64,000 nucleotides of DNA from Devosia aurantiaca (GTDB lineage: Bacteria; Pseudomonadota; Alphaproteobacteria; Rhizobiales; Devosiaceae): NCBI RefSeq assembly GCF_011058215.1, contig NZ_JAALFG010000002.1, positions 620,001-684,000 of the forward strand, written 5' to 3'. Under the pieces are notes generated by a model, which was given only the letters and a program-made list of their open reading frames with translations, did no database searches and had not been told where the DNA came from. Positions 39,315 through 55,738 of this stretch are shown here, piece by piece. Numbering within the stretch: position 1 is the first letter of the stretch; each line of letters starts with the position of its first letter. The translations under genes and the position numbers were made by a program.

Positions 39315-39947
39315 ATGCAAAAGAGCCTCAACGGACCCCTACGCATCGGCATCGGCGGCCCGGTCGGCTCGGGCAAGACCACGCTTTGCGAAATGCTGCT
39401 CAAGGCCATGCGCGACCGCTATTCCATGGCCGTGGTCACCAACGACATCTATACGCGCGAAGACGCCCTGATCCTCGCCCGCGTCCAGGCCATCTCCGAA
39501 GACCGCATCGTCGGCGTCGAAACCGGCGGCTGCCCGCACACAGCCATCCGCGAGGACGCCTCGCTCAACCTCGCCGCGATCGACGACCTCAACCAGAAGT
39601 TCCCCGATCTCGACATCATCCTGATCGAAAGCGGCGGCGACAATCTCGCCGCGACTTTTTCGCCGGATCTTGCCGACTTGACCATCTACGTCATCTCGGT
39701 CGCCCAGGGCGAAAAGATCCCGCGCAAGGGCGGACCGGCCATTTCGCGCTCCGACCTTCTGGTCATCACGCACACCGACCTCGCGCCTTATGTCGGCGCC
39801 AGCCTCGACGTCATGGAAAGCGACACGCGAAAGGTGCGGCAAGGACGGCCCTATGTCTTCACCGACCTGTTGCGGCGCGAAAGCCTCGACCAGATCATCG
39901 GCTTCATCGAAAAGCACGGCGGCTTCCAGGCTCAGGCAGCCGAGTAA
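39315..39947 (+). CDS. ureG: Urease accessory GTPase UreG
   Basis: A 210-residue SIMIBI-class GTPase that powers nickel insertion. P-loop [17 protein letters not shown], the metal-binding [17 protein letters not shown] (Cys-Pro-His), [15 protein letters not shown] and the NKTDL-like [16 protein letters not shown]. Length is standard. It is followed without a gap by a GNAT gene. Confidence 0.97.
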   Translation: MQKSLNGPLRIGIGGPVGSGKTTLCEMLLKAMRDRYSMAVVTNDIYTREDALILARVQAISEDRIVGVETGGCPHTAIREDASLNLAAIDDLNQKFPDLDIILIESGGDNLAATFSPDLADLTIYVISVAQGEKIPRKGGPAISRSDLLVITHTDLAPYVGASLDVMESDTRKVRQGRPYVFTDLLRRESLDQIIGFIEKHGGFQAQAAE

Positions 39948-40406
39948 ATGTCGGCCATCCGCATGCGCAAAATGCTGGATGGTCCGCTCCCGGCTCCAAC
40001 AGCGCCGTCCGGAATCTCTCTCCAGCCCTTCCCCAAAAGCGATCCGCTCCGCCTGCATGAACTGCTTGTGAGTGCTTACGCGCAAGGCGGTGGCAGCGTG
40101 GGTGATTTCGACCACTGGTTCGAACCGCTGGTCACCGATGCTGAGTTCGATCCCGAGCTCATGCTCATCGCCGTCGATGCAACCGGAAACCCTCTAGGCC
40201 TCGCACACTGCTGGACCAGCGGCTTCCTCAAGGACCTGGTTGTCCATCCCGACTATCGCAACCGAAAAATAGGCAGCTGGCTGCTCTATCAGGCATTTGC
40301 CACGATCAAGATGCGTGGATTGGACCAACTCGACCTGAAGGTGCTCGCCGACAATATTGCTGCGCGACGCTTCTACGCGCGGCACGGCATGGTCGAGGTG
40401 GCTTAA
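39948..40406 (+). CDS. GNAT-family acetyltransferase
   Basis: A 152-residue GNAT enzyme. The acetyl-CoA site is seen in FLKDLVVHPDYRNRKIGSWL (Arg-x-x-Gly/Lys-Ile-Gly type), followed by LDQLDLKVLADNIAARRFYA and RHGMVEVA. The ATG directly follows the ureG stop (TAAATG), so it is translated from the urease transcript. Acceptor unknown. Confidence 0.85.
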   Translation: MSAIRMRKMLDGPLPAPTAPSGISLQPFPKSDPLRLHELLVSAYAQGGGSVGDFDHWFEPLVTDAEFDPELMLIAVDATGNPLGLAHCWTSGFLKDLVVHPDYRNRKIGSWLLYQAFATIKMRGLDQLDLKVLADNIAARRFYARHGMVEVA

Positions 40407-40412
40407 GGACGC

Positions 40413-41141
40413 CTACGCCACGCCCACCACATGGCTGACCAGTCGCCCCTCTGCGAAATGATGCAGCATCAGGCCCGGCGGATCGATATTGTCGCTATCC
40501 TTGCCATCAAGCCTGAGCTTGTTGGCGCGCGTAACCGACGGTGCCATGGTTGCCTGCTTCCCTGCAAAACTGGTGAACAGCGGCCGATGCACATGACCAC
40601 AGGTGAGGCCCAGCACGGTATCGCCGGCAGCTTCGATCACAGCGGCCAGTTCGTCGCCACCAAAGCAGACATTGCGATCCTTGTTGTCGATGCCCGTGGG
40701 AAATGGATGCTGGTGCTGGAAAATCAGCGTCGGCACCTGATCCCGAGCAAGCTCCTGCCCGAGCCAGTCCAGCACAGGCAAGGCATCACCATGATGGGCA
40801 TCTTCCACTGTCACATCGATGCCGATGACCCGGAAGCCATTCAACCCACCGATGACGTTCAATGGCCGATCCGAAGTCCAGCCATAAAGATCGCCGAAGG
40901 CCGAGCGCATCTCAACATGGTCATCCACATTGCCCGGCACCACAAAGAACGGGCACAAGACCGTCTCCAGCCTTTGCCGCACCGCTGGGTAGGTCTTGAA
41001 AAATTGCGCTTCGCACAAGTCGCCACTGACGATCAGGGCATCGGGCCTTAGTGGTCGCAACCAGTCGAGCACGCGATCGAGCCGCTCGAACCGACTGTTC
41101 GAGCCATCTGCATGAATATCGCTGAGCTGGGCAATGATCAT
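40413..41141 (-). CDS. Calcineurin-like metallophosphoesterase at end of glycogen operon
   Basis: A 242-residue phosphoesterase. The metal-ligand blocks are AQLSDIHADGSN, VSGDLCEAQFF, VVPGNVDDHVE, FQHQHPFPTG and LTCGHVHRPLF. The third block reads GNVD rather than the GNHD/E of cAMP phosphodiesterases, nearer the GNCD of the YfcE/MJ0936 type, so substrate assignment (cAMP or other) is open. The ATG at 41141 overlaps the glgX stop (ATGA), making it the last gene of the glycogen operon. Confidence 0.85.
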   Translation of the reverse strand: MIIAQLSDIHADGSNSRFERLDRVLDWLRPLRPDALIVSGDLCEAQFFKTYPAVRQRLETVLCPFFVVPGNVDDHVEMRSAFGDLYGWTSDRPLNVIGGLNGFRVIGIDVTVEDAHHGDALPVLDWLGQELARDQVPTLIFQHQHPFPTGIDNKDRNVCFGGDELAAVIEAAGDTVLGLTCGHVHRPLFTSFAGKQATMAPSVTRANKLRLDGKDSDNIDPPGLMLHHFAEGRLVSHVVGVA

Positions 41142-43147
41142 GGTTGCTGCGGCCGAATAAGCGCGACGACAGAACGCGGCGGCAGCACGACGGTGCGGTC
41201 GCTCACCGGCACGTCGACCGCGTCATCGGACTGAAGACCGACTATCCATTCCCCTTCCGGCAGATAGGCAACGACCGGCTCTATGCGACGATTGAACCAG
41301 ACCAAAACTTCATCGTCCTTGTGGCGCAGGTGCATGCCCAATACCGATCCGCCGGCGTCGTTCCAGTCCCCTTCATGCATCTCGCGATTGTCGGGGTGCA
41401 ACCAGACCACGTCGCGCATCCCGTTCCGCTCCTGGCCGGAAAGGAAATGATCATGCGTGATCGCGAGATGCTGCTTGCGGAAAGCGTTGAGGGCCGCAAC
41501 GAAGTCGACGAGCGCGCCATCGGCCGAGGCCCAATCCACCCAGGTTATGTCGTTATCCTGCGCATAGGCATTGTTGTTGCCGCCTTGGGTGCGGAACATT
41601 TCGTCGCCCTGCTGGATCAGCGGCGTTCCGCGAGACAGAAACAATGTGGCGAGGAGCGCGCGCACATCGCGCTTGCGCGCAGCGACAATTCCTTGATCCT
41701 CGGTCTCGCCCTCGGCGCCGCAATTCCACGAATGATTGTTGCCGTGCCCGTCGCGGTTGTTCTCGCCATTGGCCTCATTGCGCTTGTCGGTGTAGCTGAC
41801 CAGATCGCGCAGCGTGAAGCCGTCGTGGACGGCCAGCATGTTGACGCCATGGCTCGGCTTGCGCCCGGCAAAATCGAAGAGTTCGGCGGAACCGGCAACC
41901 TTGCCCGCCAGCGAACCGATCTTGTACGGCTCGCCTCGCCAGAAGGCGCGCACTTCGTCCCGGTAGGTGTCGTTGTGCTCCTGAAACTCCTGCCCAAACT
42001 TGCCCACGGCGTATCCACCCGGCCCTGGATCCCACGGCTCGGCGACAAGAATGACCTGGCTCAGGACCGGATCGGCCTTGATCTTCTTCAGCATCTCGGC
42101 TTCCGGATTAAAGCCCGGATCGCGGCCGAGAATGGTTGCAAGATCGAACCGGAAGCCGGCAACGCCGAGCTCCTCCACGTAGTAGCGCAGGCTTTCGATC
42201 ACGAGGCGCTGCACGGCCGGATGATCGCAGCGCAGCGTGTTGCCGGTGCCGGTATCGTTGACCAGCTGCTTTTTGCCGTCGACATCGACAAAGCGATAGT
42301 AGGTCTGCGGATCCAGCCCTTTCATCGAGAGGATCGGGCCCTTCGCATCGCTCTCGCCGGTGTGGTTGTAGACGACGTCGAGGATCACGCCGATGCCTGC
42401 CTTGCGATAGGCCTCGGTCATCGCGCGCAGGTCCTGCGGGCCGCCTAGGGCAAGACGCGGGTCAAGGGCGAAGTAGGCCACGGGGTTATAACCCCAGGCA
42501 TTGGTAAGGCCCAGCGCCGGCAGATGGCCTTCGTCGATCCAGCCGGCAACAGGCATCAGCTGCACCGTATCGGCGCCAAGGTGCTTGAAGTGGTCGATGA
42601 AGCTGCGGTTGGTCAGCGCCCCAAGCGTGCCCCGGAGGTCATCGGCAGCGTCCGGATGGCGCATGGTGAAGCCGCGCACATTGAGTTCGTAGAAGAGGCC
42701 GAGCGTCTTCTTGCGCCGCACCCTTACCGTGTCGTCGTTGGCTGCCTGAACGATGGCCTTGGGCACAAGAGACGCCGTATCCACCGCCTCTTCGCGTCCG
42801 AGCCCTAGGCGTGGCGAACGAACGAAAACCCGATCGAGCTGGCGGGCGTAAGGGTCCACCAAGAGTTTGTTGGGGTCGAAGAAAAACCCCTGGTCCGGAT
42901 CATAGGGCCCGTCGGCCCGCAATCCGTAGCGTGCCCCCGGTCCGATATTGGCGACCAGGCCTGCCCAAACATTGTCCTGATGAACGTCGAGCGCGAAGCG
43001 GCCGAGTTCGACATCCGTTTCGTCGAACAGGCACACCCAGATCGCCGTTGCGCTTTCCGAATAAACGGCAAAGTTAACCCCCTCCGGGGTCACCGAGGCG
43101 CCGAGCGCTTCAGTGATCCCGGCTTGGGGCACGAGTTCGGGACGCAT
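41138..43147 (-). CDS. glgX: Glycogen debranching enzyme GlgX
   Basis: A 669-residue GH13 isoamylase-type enzyme that removes alpha-1,6 branches from phosphorylase-limited glycogen. It has an N-terminal CBM48 domain (TPEGVNFAVYSESATAIWVC), GVILDVVYNHTGESDAKGP, nucleophile Asp in GFRFDLATILGRDPG, acid Glu in LVAEPWDPGPGGY, and LAVHDGFTLRDLVSY. ATG at 43147 or GTG at 43150. It follows pgm by about 11 bases. Confidence 0.95.
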   Translation of the reverse strand: MRPELVPQAGITEALGASVTPEGVNFAVYSESATAIWVCLFDETDVELGRFALDVHQDNVWAGLVANIGPGARYGLRADGPYDPDQGFFFDPNKLLVDPYARQLDRVFVRSPRLGLGREEAVDTASLVPKAIVQAANDDTVRVRRKKTLGLFYELNVRGFTMRHPDAADDLRGTLGALTNRSFIDHFKHLGADTVQLMPVAGWIDEGHLPALGLTNAWGYNPVAYFALDPRLALGGPQDLRAMTEAYRKAGIGVILDVVYNHTGESDAKGPILSMKGLDPQTYYRFVDVDGKKQLVNDTGTGNTLRCDHPAVQRLVIESLRYYVEELGVAGFRFDLATILGRDPGFNPEAEMLKKIKADPVLSQVILVAEPWDPGPGGYAVGKFGQEFQEHNDTYRDEVRAFWRGEPYKIGSLAGKVAGSAELFDFAGRKPSHGVNMLAVHDGFTLRDLVSYTDKRNEANGENNRDGHGNNHSWNCGAEGETEDQGIVAARKRDVRALLATLFLSRGTPLIQQGDEMFRTQGGNNNAYAQDNDITWVDWASADGALVDFVAALNAFRKQHLAITHDHFLSGQERNGMRDVVWLHPDNREMHEGDWNDAGGSVLGMHLRHKDDEVLVWFNRRIEPVVAYLPEGEWIVGLQSDDAVDVPVSDRTVVLPPRSVVALIRPQQP

Positions 43148-43158
43148 CACGGTGCCAA

Positions 43159-46233
<3,075 letters not shown>

Positions 46234-46237
<4 letters not shown>

Positions 46238-47505
46238 CGATCGGCCAAATACCGGTTGACCATCGCTTGGGTGACCAGCGTCACGCCTTCCTCGGTGCGA
46301 CGGAACCACTTGGCGTCGAACTCGGGATCCTCGCCGATAACCAGGCCCTCGGGGATCGAAACGCCACGATCGATCACCGCCTTGCGCACCCGGGCATTGC
46401 GGCCGATGTCGCAATACGGCAGCACGACCGCTTCATCGAGCACCGAATAGGAATGGACGCGAGAACCGGTGGAGAGCAGCGTGCGCTGCAGGTGACCGCC
46501 CGAAATGATGCAATCGCCCGAAACGAGCGAATTCACGGCCGAACCGCGACGCCCGTCATAGTCATGCACGAACTTGGCCGGCGGCGTAATCTCGGCATAG
46601 GTCCAAATCGGCCAGTCCCGATCATAAAGATCAAGCTGCGGCGTGATGTCGGTTAGGTCAATATTGGCTTTCCAATAGGCATCGACCGTGCCGACATCGC
46701 GCCAGTAGGACACCGTCTCGTTGCTGGAGCGTACGCAAGAGCGGGTAAAGCGGTGCGCCCAAGCCGTGCCGTTCTTGACGAGATAGGGGATGATGTCCTT
46801 GCCAAAGTCGCGGTTCGACCCCTCGGTGGCCGCATCGCGCTTGAGCTGCTCCATCAGGAACTTTGTGTCGAAGACATAGATGCCCATCGATGCGAGCGCC
46901 ATCTCGGGATTGCCCGGAATGCCTGGCGGATCCTTGGGCTTTTCGACAAAATCGATGACCCGGTCGCGGCCGTCCACATGCATGACGCCAAAGCCAACCG
47001 CTTCCATGCGGGGCACTTCGAGGCAGCCAATGGTCACATCGGCGCCGGTGTCCACATGCTGGCGCAGCATGATTTCGTAGTCCATCTTGTAAATGTGGTC
47101 GCCCGCCAAAATGACGATATAGCGGGCGCCCGAATCCTCGATGATGTCCATGTTCTGGTAGACGGCGTCGGCGGTGCCGGCATACCACATGTCCTCACGC
47201 ACGCGCTGCGACGCCGGGAGGACGTCGAAGCTTTCGTTACGCTCGGGACGGAGGAAGTTCCAGCCGCGCGACATGTGACGGATCAGCGAATGCGCCTGGT
47301 ATTGCGTCGCCACCGAAATGCGGCGGATGCCCGAGTTGATAGCATTCGACAGCGCAAAGTCGATGATGCGCGCCTTGCCGCCGAAATACACAGCCGGCTT
47401 GGCGCGACGATCGGTCAGCTCCATGAGGCGCGTGCCGCGTCCACCGGCAAGCACATAGGCCATGGCTTCACGAGCCAGCGGCGACGGAACACGGTAATCA
47501 GCCAT
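46234..47505 (-). CDS. glgC: Glucose-1-phosphate adenylyltransferase
   Basis: A 423-residue ADP-glucose pyrophosphorylase making the glycogen precursor. The N-terminal nucleotide motif is [20 protein letters not shown], followed by [20 protein letters not shown], the catalytic-region [24 protein letters not shown] segment, and a C-terminal left-handed beta-helix ([20 protein letters not shown]). The ATG follows the glgB stop by one base, with GGAGGGC as ribosome-binding site. Confidence 0.97.
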
Positions 47506-47506
47506 T

Positions 47507-49754
47507 CTAAAGCCCTCCTAGAATGCCCGGATTGCTCCGGGTCGTATCGGTTTCGCCGCCCTTCGACGGCTCGAATTTCAGGAACAATGTCGCAAGCGGC
47601 GGCAGATAGAGTTCTGCCTCAGCTGGCCAGTGTCGACCCTCGACCTCGTAAGCCCTGATGACACCCTGGTTTCCGGTATTGCCACCAGCATACCAACCGG
47701 CATCGGTGTTGACCCGTTCCACCCATGTGCCAGCCATGGGCATCGGCACCTTGTAATTGCTGCGCGGCACGGGCGTGAAATTGGAGATGACCAACACCGG
47801 ATCCGCACCCGGCGCCTTGCGCAGCCAGGCTGTGACCGAATTGCCGTGGTCGTTGCCGATCACCCATTCAAAACCTTCAGGCTCGCAATCGCGTTCGTGC
47901 AAGGCCGGCAGGCTACGATAGGCAGCGTTGAGATCGGCCACCAGGCGCCGCATGCCCTCGTGGGCGGGAGCGTCGAGTAGCCACCAATCAAGCGAATGGG
48001 CTTCCGACCACTCTTCGCGCTGCGCAAATTCCTGGCCCATGAAAAGGAGCTTCTTGCCCGGATGCCCCCACATAAACCCAAGATACGCGCGCAGACTGGC
48101 AAACTTCTGCCAGTCGTCACCCGGCATCTTGGTCAGGAGCGCGCCCTTGCCATGCACCACTTCATCGTGGCTGAGCGGCAGGACGAAGTTCTCGCTGAAC
48201 GCATAGACCAGACCGAAGGTCATGTCGTTGTGGTGGTAGCGTCGATGGATCGACTCGCGGCTCATGTAGCGCAGCGTGTCGTTCATGAAACCCATGTTCC
48301 ACTTGAAGCCAAAGCCCAGGCCGCCAGCATAGACGGGGGAACTGACGCCCGGCCAGGAGGTGGATTCCTCGGCGATCATGAAGGCGCCAGGGAAGTTGCG
48401 ATAAACCTCGGAATTGACCCGCTGCAGGAAGGCGACCGCCTCAAGGTTCTGGTTGCCGCCATGCTGATTAGGAACCCACTCGCCCGGCTGGCGCGAATAG
48501 TCGAGGTAAAGCATCGAAGCTACGGCGTCGACGCGAAGCCCATCGATATGAAAGACTTCCAGCCAATAGATCGCGTTGTTTGTGAGGAATGAAGAGACTT
48601 CCTTGCGACCGAAATTGTAGATCGCCGTGTTCCAGTCAGGGTGGAAACCCTGGCGCGGATCGGCATGCTCGTAAAGCGCCGTGCCGTCGAAATTGGCGAG
48701 GCCGAAATCGTCGGTCGGAAAATGCGCCGGCACCCAATCGAGGATGACGCCGAGGCCCGCTTCATGCGCAGCGTTCACCAGCCGGGCAAAACCCGCCGGA
48801 TCGCCAAATCGCGCGGTTGGCGCAAAAGCCCGGTGGGCTGATAGCCCCAGCTCGGATCGAACGGGTGCTCTGAGATCGGCATGAATTCGAGGTGCGTATA
48901 ACCCATGTCCGCAGCATAGGGCACGAGCTGCTCGGCGAGCTGGTCGTAGCTCATGAAGCCGCCATCGGCGCGACGGCGCCAGGAGCCCAAGTGCACTTCG
49001 TAGATGGACATCGGGGTGCGGCGCCAATCCTTCTTGGCCCGCTCTTCCATGTACTTCTGGTCCGTCCAGATGAACGGCGTCGGATCTGGCACGACCGAAG
49101 CGTTGCGCGGACGCAATTCGGCCTGGCGCGCATATGGATCGGCCTTGAGCGGCAGCACCTGCCCGTTCGGCCCAACGATTTCATACTTATAGATCGTGCC
49201 GGTGCCGAGCACGGGGATGAACACTTCCCAGATGCCCATACGATTGCGCATCGGGTGGCGGCGGCCATCCCATTCGTTGAACGGCCCAACGACTGAAACG
49301 CGCTGCGCGTTGGGAGCCCAGACGGCGAAGTGGGTGCCGTGGATGCCCTCGAACTCCATCTCATGGGCGCCCAGCTTGTCGAAAAGCCGGAGGTGACTGC
49401 CCTCGCCAATATAATAGTCGTCCATCGGCCCAAGCACTGGCCCGAATGTATAGGGGTCGAACACGTCCCATTCGCCGCCAGCATTCTTGGCGTGGTAGCG
49501 GATGGGCTGGCGATCCTTGATCTCGACCTTGGCCTCGAAGAAGCCGGCAGGGTGACGGGGATTAGGTGGCCGAGCGGCTCGCCGTCGAGCGTAAAGGCAT
49601 GCAGCGTTTCGGCATGGGGCACGAAGGCGCGGAGCACTTGAGCCCCACCCACTTCATGCAGGCCTAAAAATGCGAAAGCATTGCTGTGGCGCCCCGCCAC
49701 GATGGCTTCGATTTCGCGGCCATCCGCCTGCCAGGTTTCCTTGCTTACGCTCAA
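47507..49754 (-). CDS. glgB: 1,4-alpha-glucan branching enzyme (two frameshifts)
   Basis: A GH13 branching enzyme of about 749 residues, spread over three frames. Missing single bases at about 49543-49548 (restoring [15 protein letters not shown]) and in the A4 run 48824-48827 (restoring [17 protein letters not shown]) join it. Domains: N1 region ([16 protein letters not shown]), CBM48 ([20 protein letters not shown]), and catalytic barrel with nucleophile Asp in [17 protein letters not shown], Glu in [11 protein letters not shown] and Asp in [12 protein letters not shown]. The start is probably TTG at 49754 with GGGGGAG upstream. It is essential to the pathway, so true decay is unlikely. Confidence 0.92.
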
Positions 49755-49857
49755 GCCGACACTCCCCCAGACCGGACCAAGACGGGTACCGGCAAAAACT
49801 TACAATGCGCGGGGACTGATCTTGTTCGCTAATTTCCCCGCGCCTTGAAGATATTTA

Positions 49858-52329
<2,472 letters not shown>

Positions 52330-52415
52330 GTCGCAATCCAAAATACATAAGCGATGTTCCCCTCAGAACGGGGGCACTCTGGCACGCAAACGTGAGAGGG
52401 AAAAGCCCCCTCCCG

Positions 52416-54260
52416 TCAGTTCGGTTTGCCTTCTGCCAGCACTGCAGGTTCTGGCTCTTCGGTGACCCGGACGCCGCCTTCGCGCGCTTGTTCGCGGGCA
52501 TTGCTGAGCAGCAATTGACCAAGCTGGCGCCAGTCTTCGCCATTGAGCTGCATCTCGAAGCGCTGCCGGTCGCGATCACGCACGCCATCGATGACGCCCT
52601 CGATCTGCTGCTCGTCCGCGCCCAGCATGCGGATCGCTTCGCCGCCGAAGGTGATGGCAGAATCAAAAAGCTCGCGATGCTGATACTCGACCCCGGCACG
52701 GATCAGCTCAATGGCATGACCGCGATCAAAAGCACGGGCCATGACACGAGCGAGCGGAAACTCGTCGCGCAACAGTTCGGCGATGCGCGTGGTCTGCACC
52801 TTGTCGTTCGTGCAGACGAGGATCAGGTCGGCGGAGCCGGCGCCTGCGGCATGGAGGATATCGAGCCGCGTGCCATCGCCGTAATAGACCTTGAAGCCGA
52901 TCTGGGCGGCAGCGCGGATCATCGAGGTGTCGTTGTCGATGATCGACACCGAATGACGCAGCGCCAGAAGCGGCTGGCTGGCAATCTGTCCGAAGCGGCC
53001 GAAGCCGATGATGAGGACACGCCCGGAAAGGCCATCGGCCTTCTCCACCCCCTCGAAGGACTGCACTTCCTTGGGCATGAACATGCGCATCGGGATGATC
53101 GCAAACGGCGTCAGCACCATCGAGATGATCACCGTGGCGGTGAAGATCGCATTGGTCGGCGCATCGATCAGCCCGGCCGAGGCGGCGGTGGTGTAAAGCA
53201 CGAAGGCAAATTCACCGCCCTGCCCCATCAGCACCGCCCGCTCCAGCGCCTCGCCATGGCTGGAGCGCAAGAGCCGGGCAATGACATAGATCGCGCCCGC
53301 CTTGACCAGCATGTAGCAAACGACACTGAGCGCGATGATCTGCCAGCTCGCAGCCACCACGGCGAGATCAAGCGACATGCCCACGGCAAGGAAAAAGAGA
53401 CCCAGCAGAAGACCGCGGAAAGGCTCCACGTCCGCTTCGAGCTGATGCTTGAAGGTCGATGTCGAGAGCAGCACGCCTGCCAAAAATGCGCCCATGGCCA
53501 TGGAGAGCCCGCTCGCCTGGAACAGGAGCGCCGCGCCAAGCACGACCAGCAACGCCGCCGCTGTCATGACCTCCCGGACCTTGGCCTGCGCCAGAAGCGC
53601 AAAGAACGGGTTCATGATCCGGCGCCCGACAAAGATCAGCGCCAGGATGGCGCCGATTGCCGCCGCGACAGCCAGGATCCGCGTCCAAACATCCACCTCG
53701 CCGGTCGATGGCGCGAGCAGCGCCACCACCGCCAAAAGCGGTACGATAGCGAGGTCTTCGAGCAGGAGGATCGACACCATACGCTGCCCGCCCGGCGTCG
53801 TCAGCTCACCGCGCTCGCCCAGGATCTGCATGACAATGGCGGTGGAAGTCAGAACGAAACCCATGCCGAAGACGAAAGCCACGGCTGGTGCGAAACCAAG
53901 CAGCATGCCGACGCCGGTGAGGAGCGCGCCGCAGACCGCGACCTGGATCACCCCGAGCCCGAAGATTTGCTTGCGCAAGGCCCAAAGCCTGCTCGGCTCC
54001 ATTTCGAGCCCGATGATGAACAAAAACAAAACGACACCGAGTTCGGCCGCAGCAAGGATCGCTGCCGGATCGCGGATCAGCCCGATGCCCGATGGCCCGA
54101 GGATCAAACCCGCTGCCAGATAGCCCAGGACCGACCCAAGTCCGAATCGCTTGAACAGCGGCACGGCAATGACGCCGGCTGCCAGAAGTGCCACGATCGG
54201 CACGAGATCCACGCCATGATGCGCGGCTTCTGCCGCATGGGAAACTACTTCGCCCGCCAT
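52416..54260 (-). CDS. CPA2-type monovalent cation:proton antiporter (Kef-like)
   Basis: About 614 residues. Residues 1-390 form a CPA2 antiporter domain with 12-13 membrane segments (LVPIVALLAAGVIAVPLFKR, AAELGVVLFLFIIGLEMEPS, FVLTSTAIVMQILGERGELT). A TrkA-N/RCK domain follows (RVLIIGFGRFGQIASQPLLA, YYGDGTRLDILHAAGAG). The layout matches KefB/KefC potassium efflux systems gated by glutathione adducts. No KefF/KefG ancillary gene is adjacent. ATG at 54260; 54290 is an alternative. Confidence 0.9.
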   Translation of the reverse strand: MAGEVVSHAAEAAHHGVDLVPIVALLAAGVIAVPLFKRFGLGSVLGYLAAGLILGPSGIGLIRDPAAILAAAELGVVLFLFIIGLEMEPSRLWALRKQIFGLGVIQVAVCGALLTGVGMLLGFAPAVAFVFGMGFVLTSTAIVMQILGERGELTTPGGQRMVSILLLEDLAIVPLLAVVALLAPSTGEVDVWTRILAVAAAIGAILALIFVGRRIMNPFFALLAQAKVREVMTAAALLVVLGAALLFQASGLSMAMGAFLAGVLLSTSTFKHQLEADVEPFRGLLLGLFFLAVGMSLDLAVVAASWQIIALSVVCYMLVKAGAIYVIARLLRSSHGEALERAVLMGQGGEFAFVLYTTAASAGLIDAPTNAIFTATVIISMVLTPFAIIPMRMFMPKEVQSFEGVEKADGLSGRVLIIGFGRFGQIASQPLLALRHSVSIIDNDTSMIRAAAQIGFKVYYGDGTRLDILHAAGAGSADLILVCTNDKVQTTRIAELLRDEFPLARVMARAFDRGHAIELIRAGVEYQHRELFDSAITFGGEAIRMLGADEQQIEGVIDGVRDRDRQRFEMQLNGEDWRQLGQLLLSNAREQAREGGVRVTEEPEPAVLAEGKPN

Positions 54261-54342
54261 CGAAACCCCAACTACGCTTCGGCGCGACACTGGTGCGGCA
54301 AGGCGCTGGCGTCAAGCAAAGGGCTCGACTGGCTTCTATGCG

Positions 54343-55607
54343 TCAGCTTGCCGGGTCGACGCCATCGGGTGCCGTGCCGGCGGGCGGGCTCAAGCGCTCC
54401 TGCTTGCGCTTCTGGTCCTTCTCCGGCTCAGCCTCTTCTTCCATGCGGTGCTCGCGCACGGCCTGGGCCGCATTGGCCAGAAGCTCGTCCCGGTCGCTCA
54501 TTTGCCGCGTCCGATAAATGGGACGTTTCGGCTTTACCGGCTTGCCGGGCAGCACATGGGCAATCACCGACTGCGCGATCAGCAGCATCGGCACGGCTAC
54601 AAGGCCGCCCACCGGTCCCCAGGCCCAGATCCAGAATGTAATCGAAAGGAAAATGACGAACGGATTGAGCGTCAGCGTCTTGCCGATGAACTGCGGCGTA
54701 AAGATTTGCCCTTCGACGAAGTTGATGCTGGCGTAGCAGATCACCGGCAGCAAAATGCGAAACAGCTCCGTTTCGGTCCCAAGTCCCACCATCAGCAACA
54801 CGGTGATCATCACCGCCTGCCCGACATAGGGGATGTAGTTCAGCACCGCCGCCATCGCCCCCACAGCAGCGGCGACGGCATGCCGATAGCCCACATGGCC
54901 AGCGTCACCGCCGTGCCGACGCACAGGTTTATCATCGTCACGGAGAGCAGGAAGCGGCTGACCTTGTGCTCGACTTCGCGGAAAATATGGGCCGTGCGCC
55001 AGCGCATCCGGCGCGTCACGCACATGGAAAGGATCGACACCCGGATGTGGTCGCGCGTCGCCACGAAGAAGTAGAGGCTGGCGAGGAAGATGGCGACCTG
55101 CGCGAGGATCGCCGGCGCCAGCATGGCCATGCCGGTCATGGCGCTCCCATCCTCAACCGTCACCGACACTGCCGAATCCGAGCCCAGCACCGAGCTGAAC
55201 TGCTCCTGGAAGCTCGACAGCGATTCGAGCGGCTCCTTGAGGTTGGCGATCTGCTGCTGCAGCTTCTCCCAGATCACCGGAGCCCGTGCGATCCAATCGC
55301 TGAGCGGCACGGCGAAAATTACGGCGAAGCCGGCGATGACGCTCAACAGCAGCAGCACGACCACGCCTGCCGAAAGCGCCGGGGGCACGCCCCAGCCCTC
55401 AAGACGATCGGCGACCGGCCCGAACATCAACCCGACAACGACGGCCAGCATGACTGGCGCCAAAAACACCTGCCCGGCCTGCAGCGAAACCAGTAGGACC
55501 ACAAAGCCGATACCGACCAGGGCGAGCCGCGCGGCATTGCCCAGAATGCGCTCAAACTGGCTTTGCGACATGTCGGCAGAAACGGCCTTGGGCACAGGCA
55601 TGGGCAT
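54343..55607 (-). CDS. AI-2E family permease (frameshift)
   Basis: About 421 residues once one base is added to the C run 54858-54862. The N-terminal part (LALVGIGFVVLLVSLQAGQV, GVVVLLLLSVIAGFAVIFAV, VSRFLLSVTMINLCVGTAVT) and the C-terminal part (MAAVLNYIPYVGQAVMITVL, FWIWAWGPVGGLVAVPMLLI) together make the eight-segment AI-2E/TqsA/PerM fold with the YIPYVG motif. The ending is charged. The start is uncertain among ATGs at 55607, 55601 and 55571. Unlike the first AI-2E protein in the window it lacks a GAF domain. Confidence 0.85.
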
Positions 55608-55738
55608 AGTGATCACCGACGCAGTTACTTGCGCCGAAAACGTCTCCCACCCCCAAGTGTTCCTCCCTTACAACCTGTCGACCCAGCCGTCAGGCTTGGG
55701 TAAGCTTGGCCCGAATCCTCAAGCTTTCGGAAAGCTCC

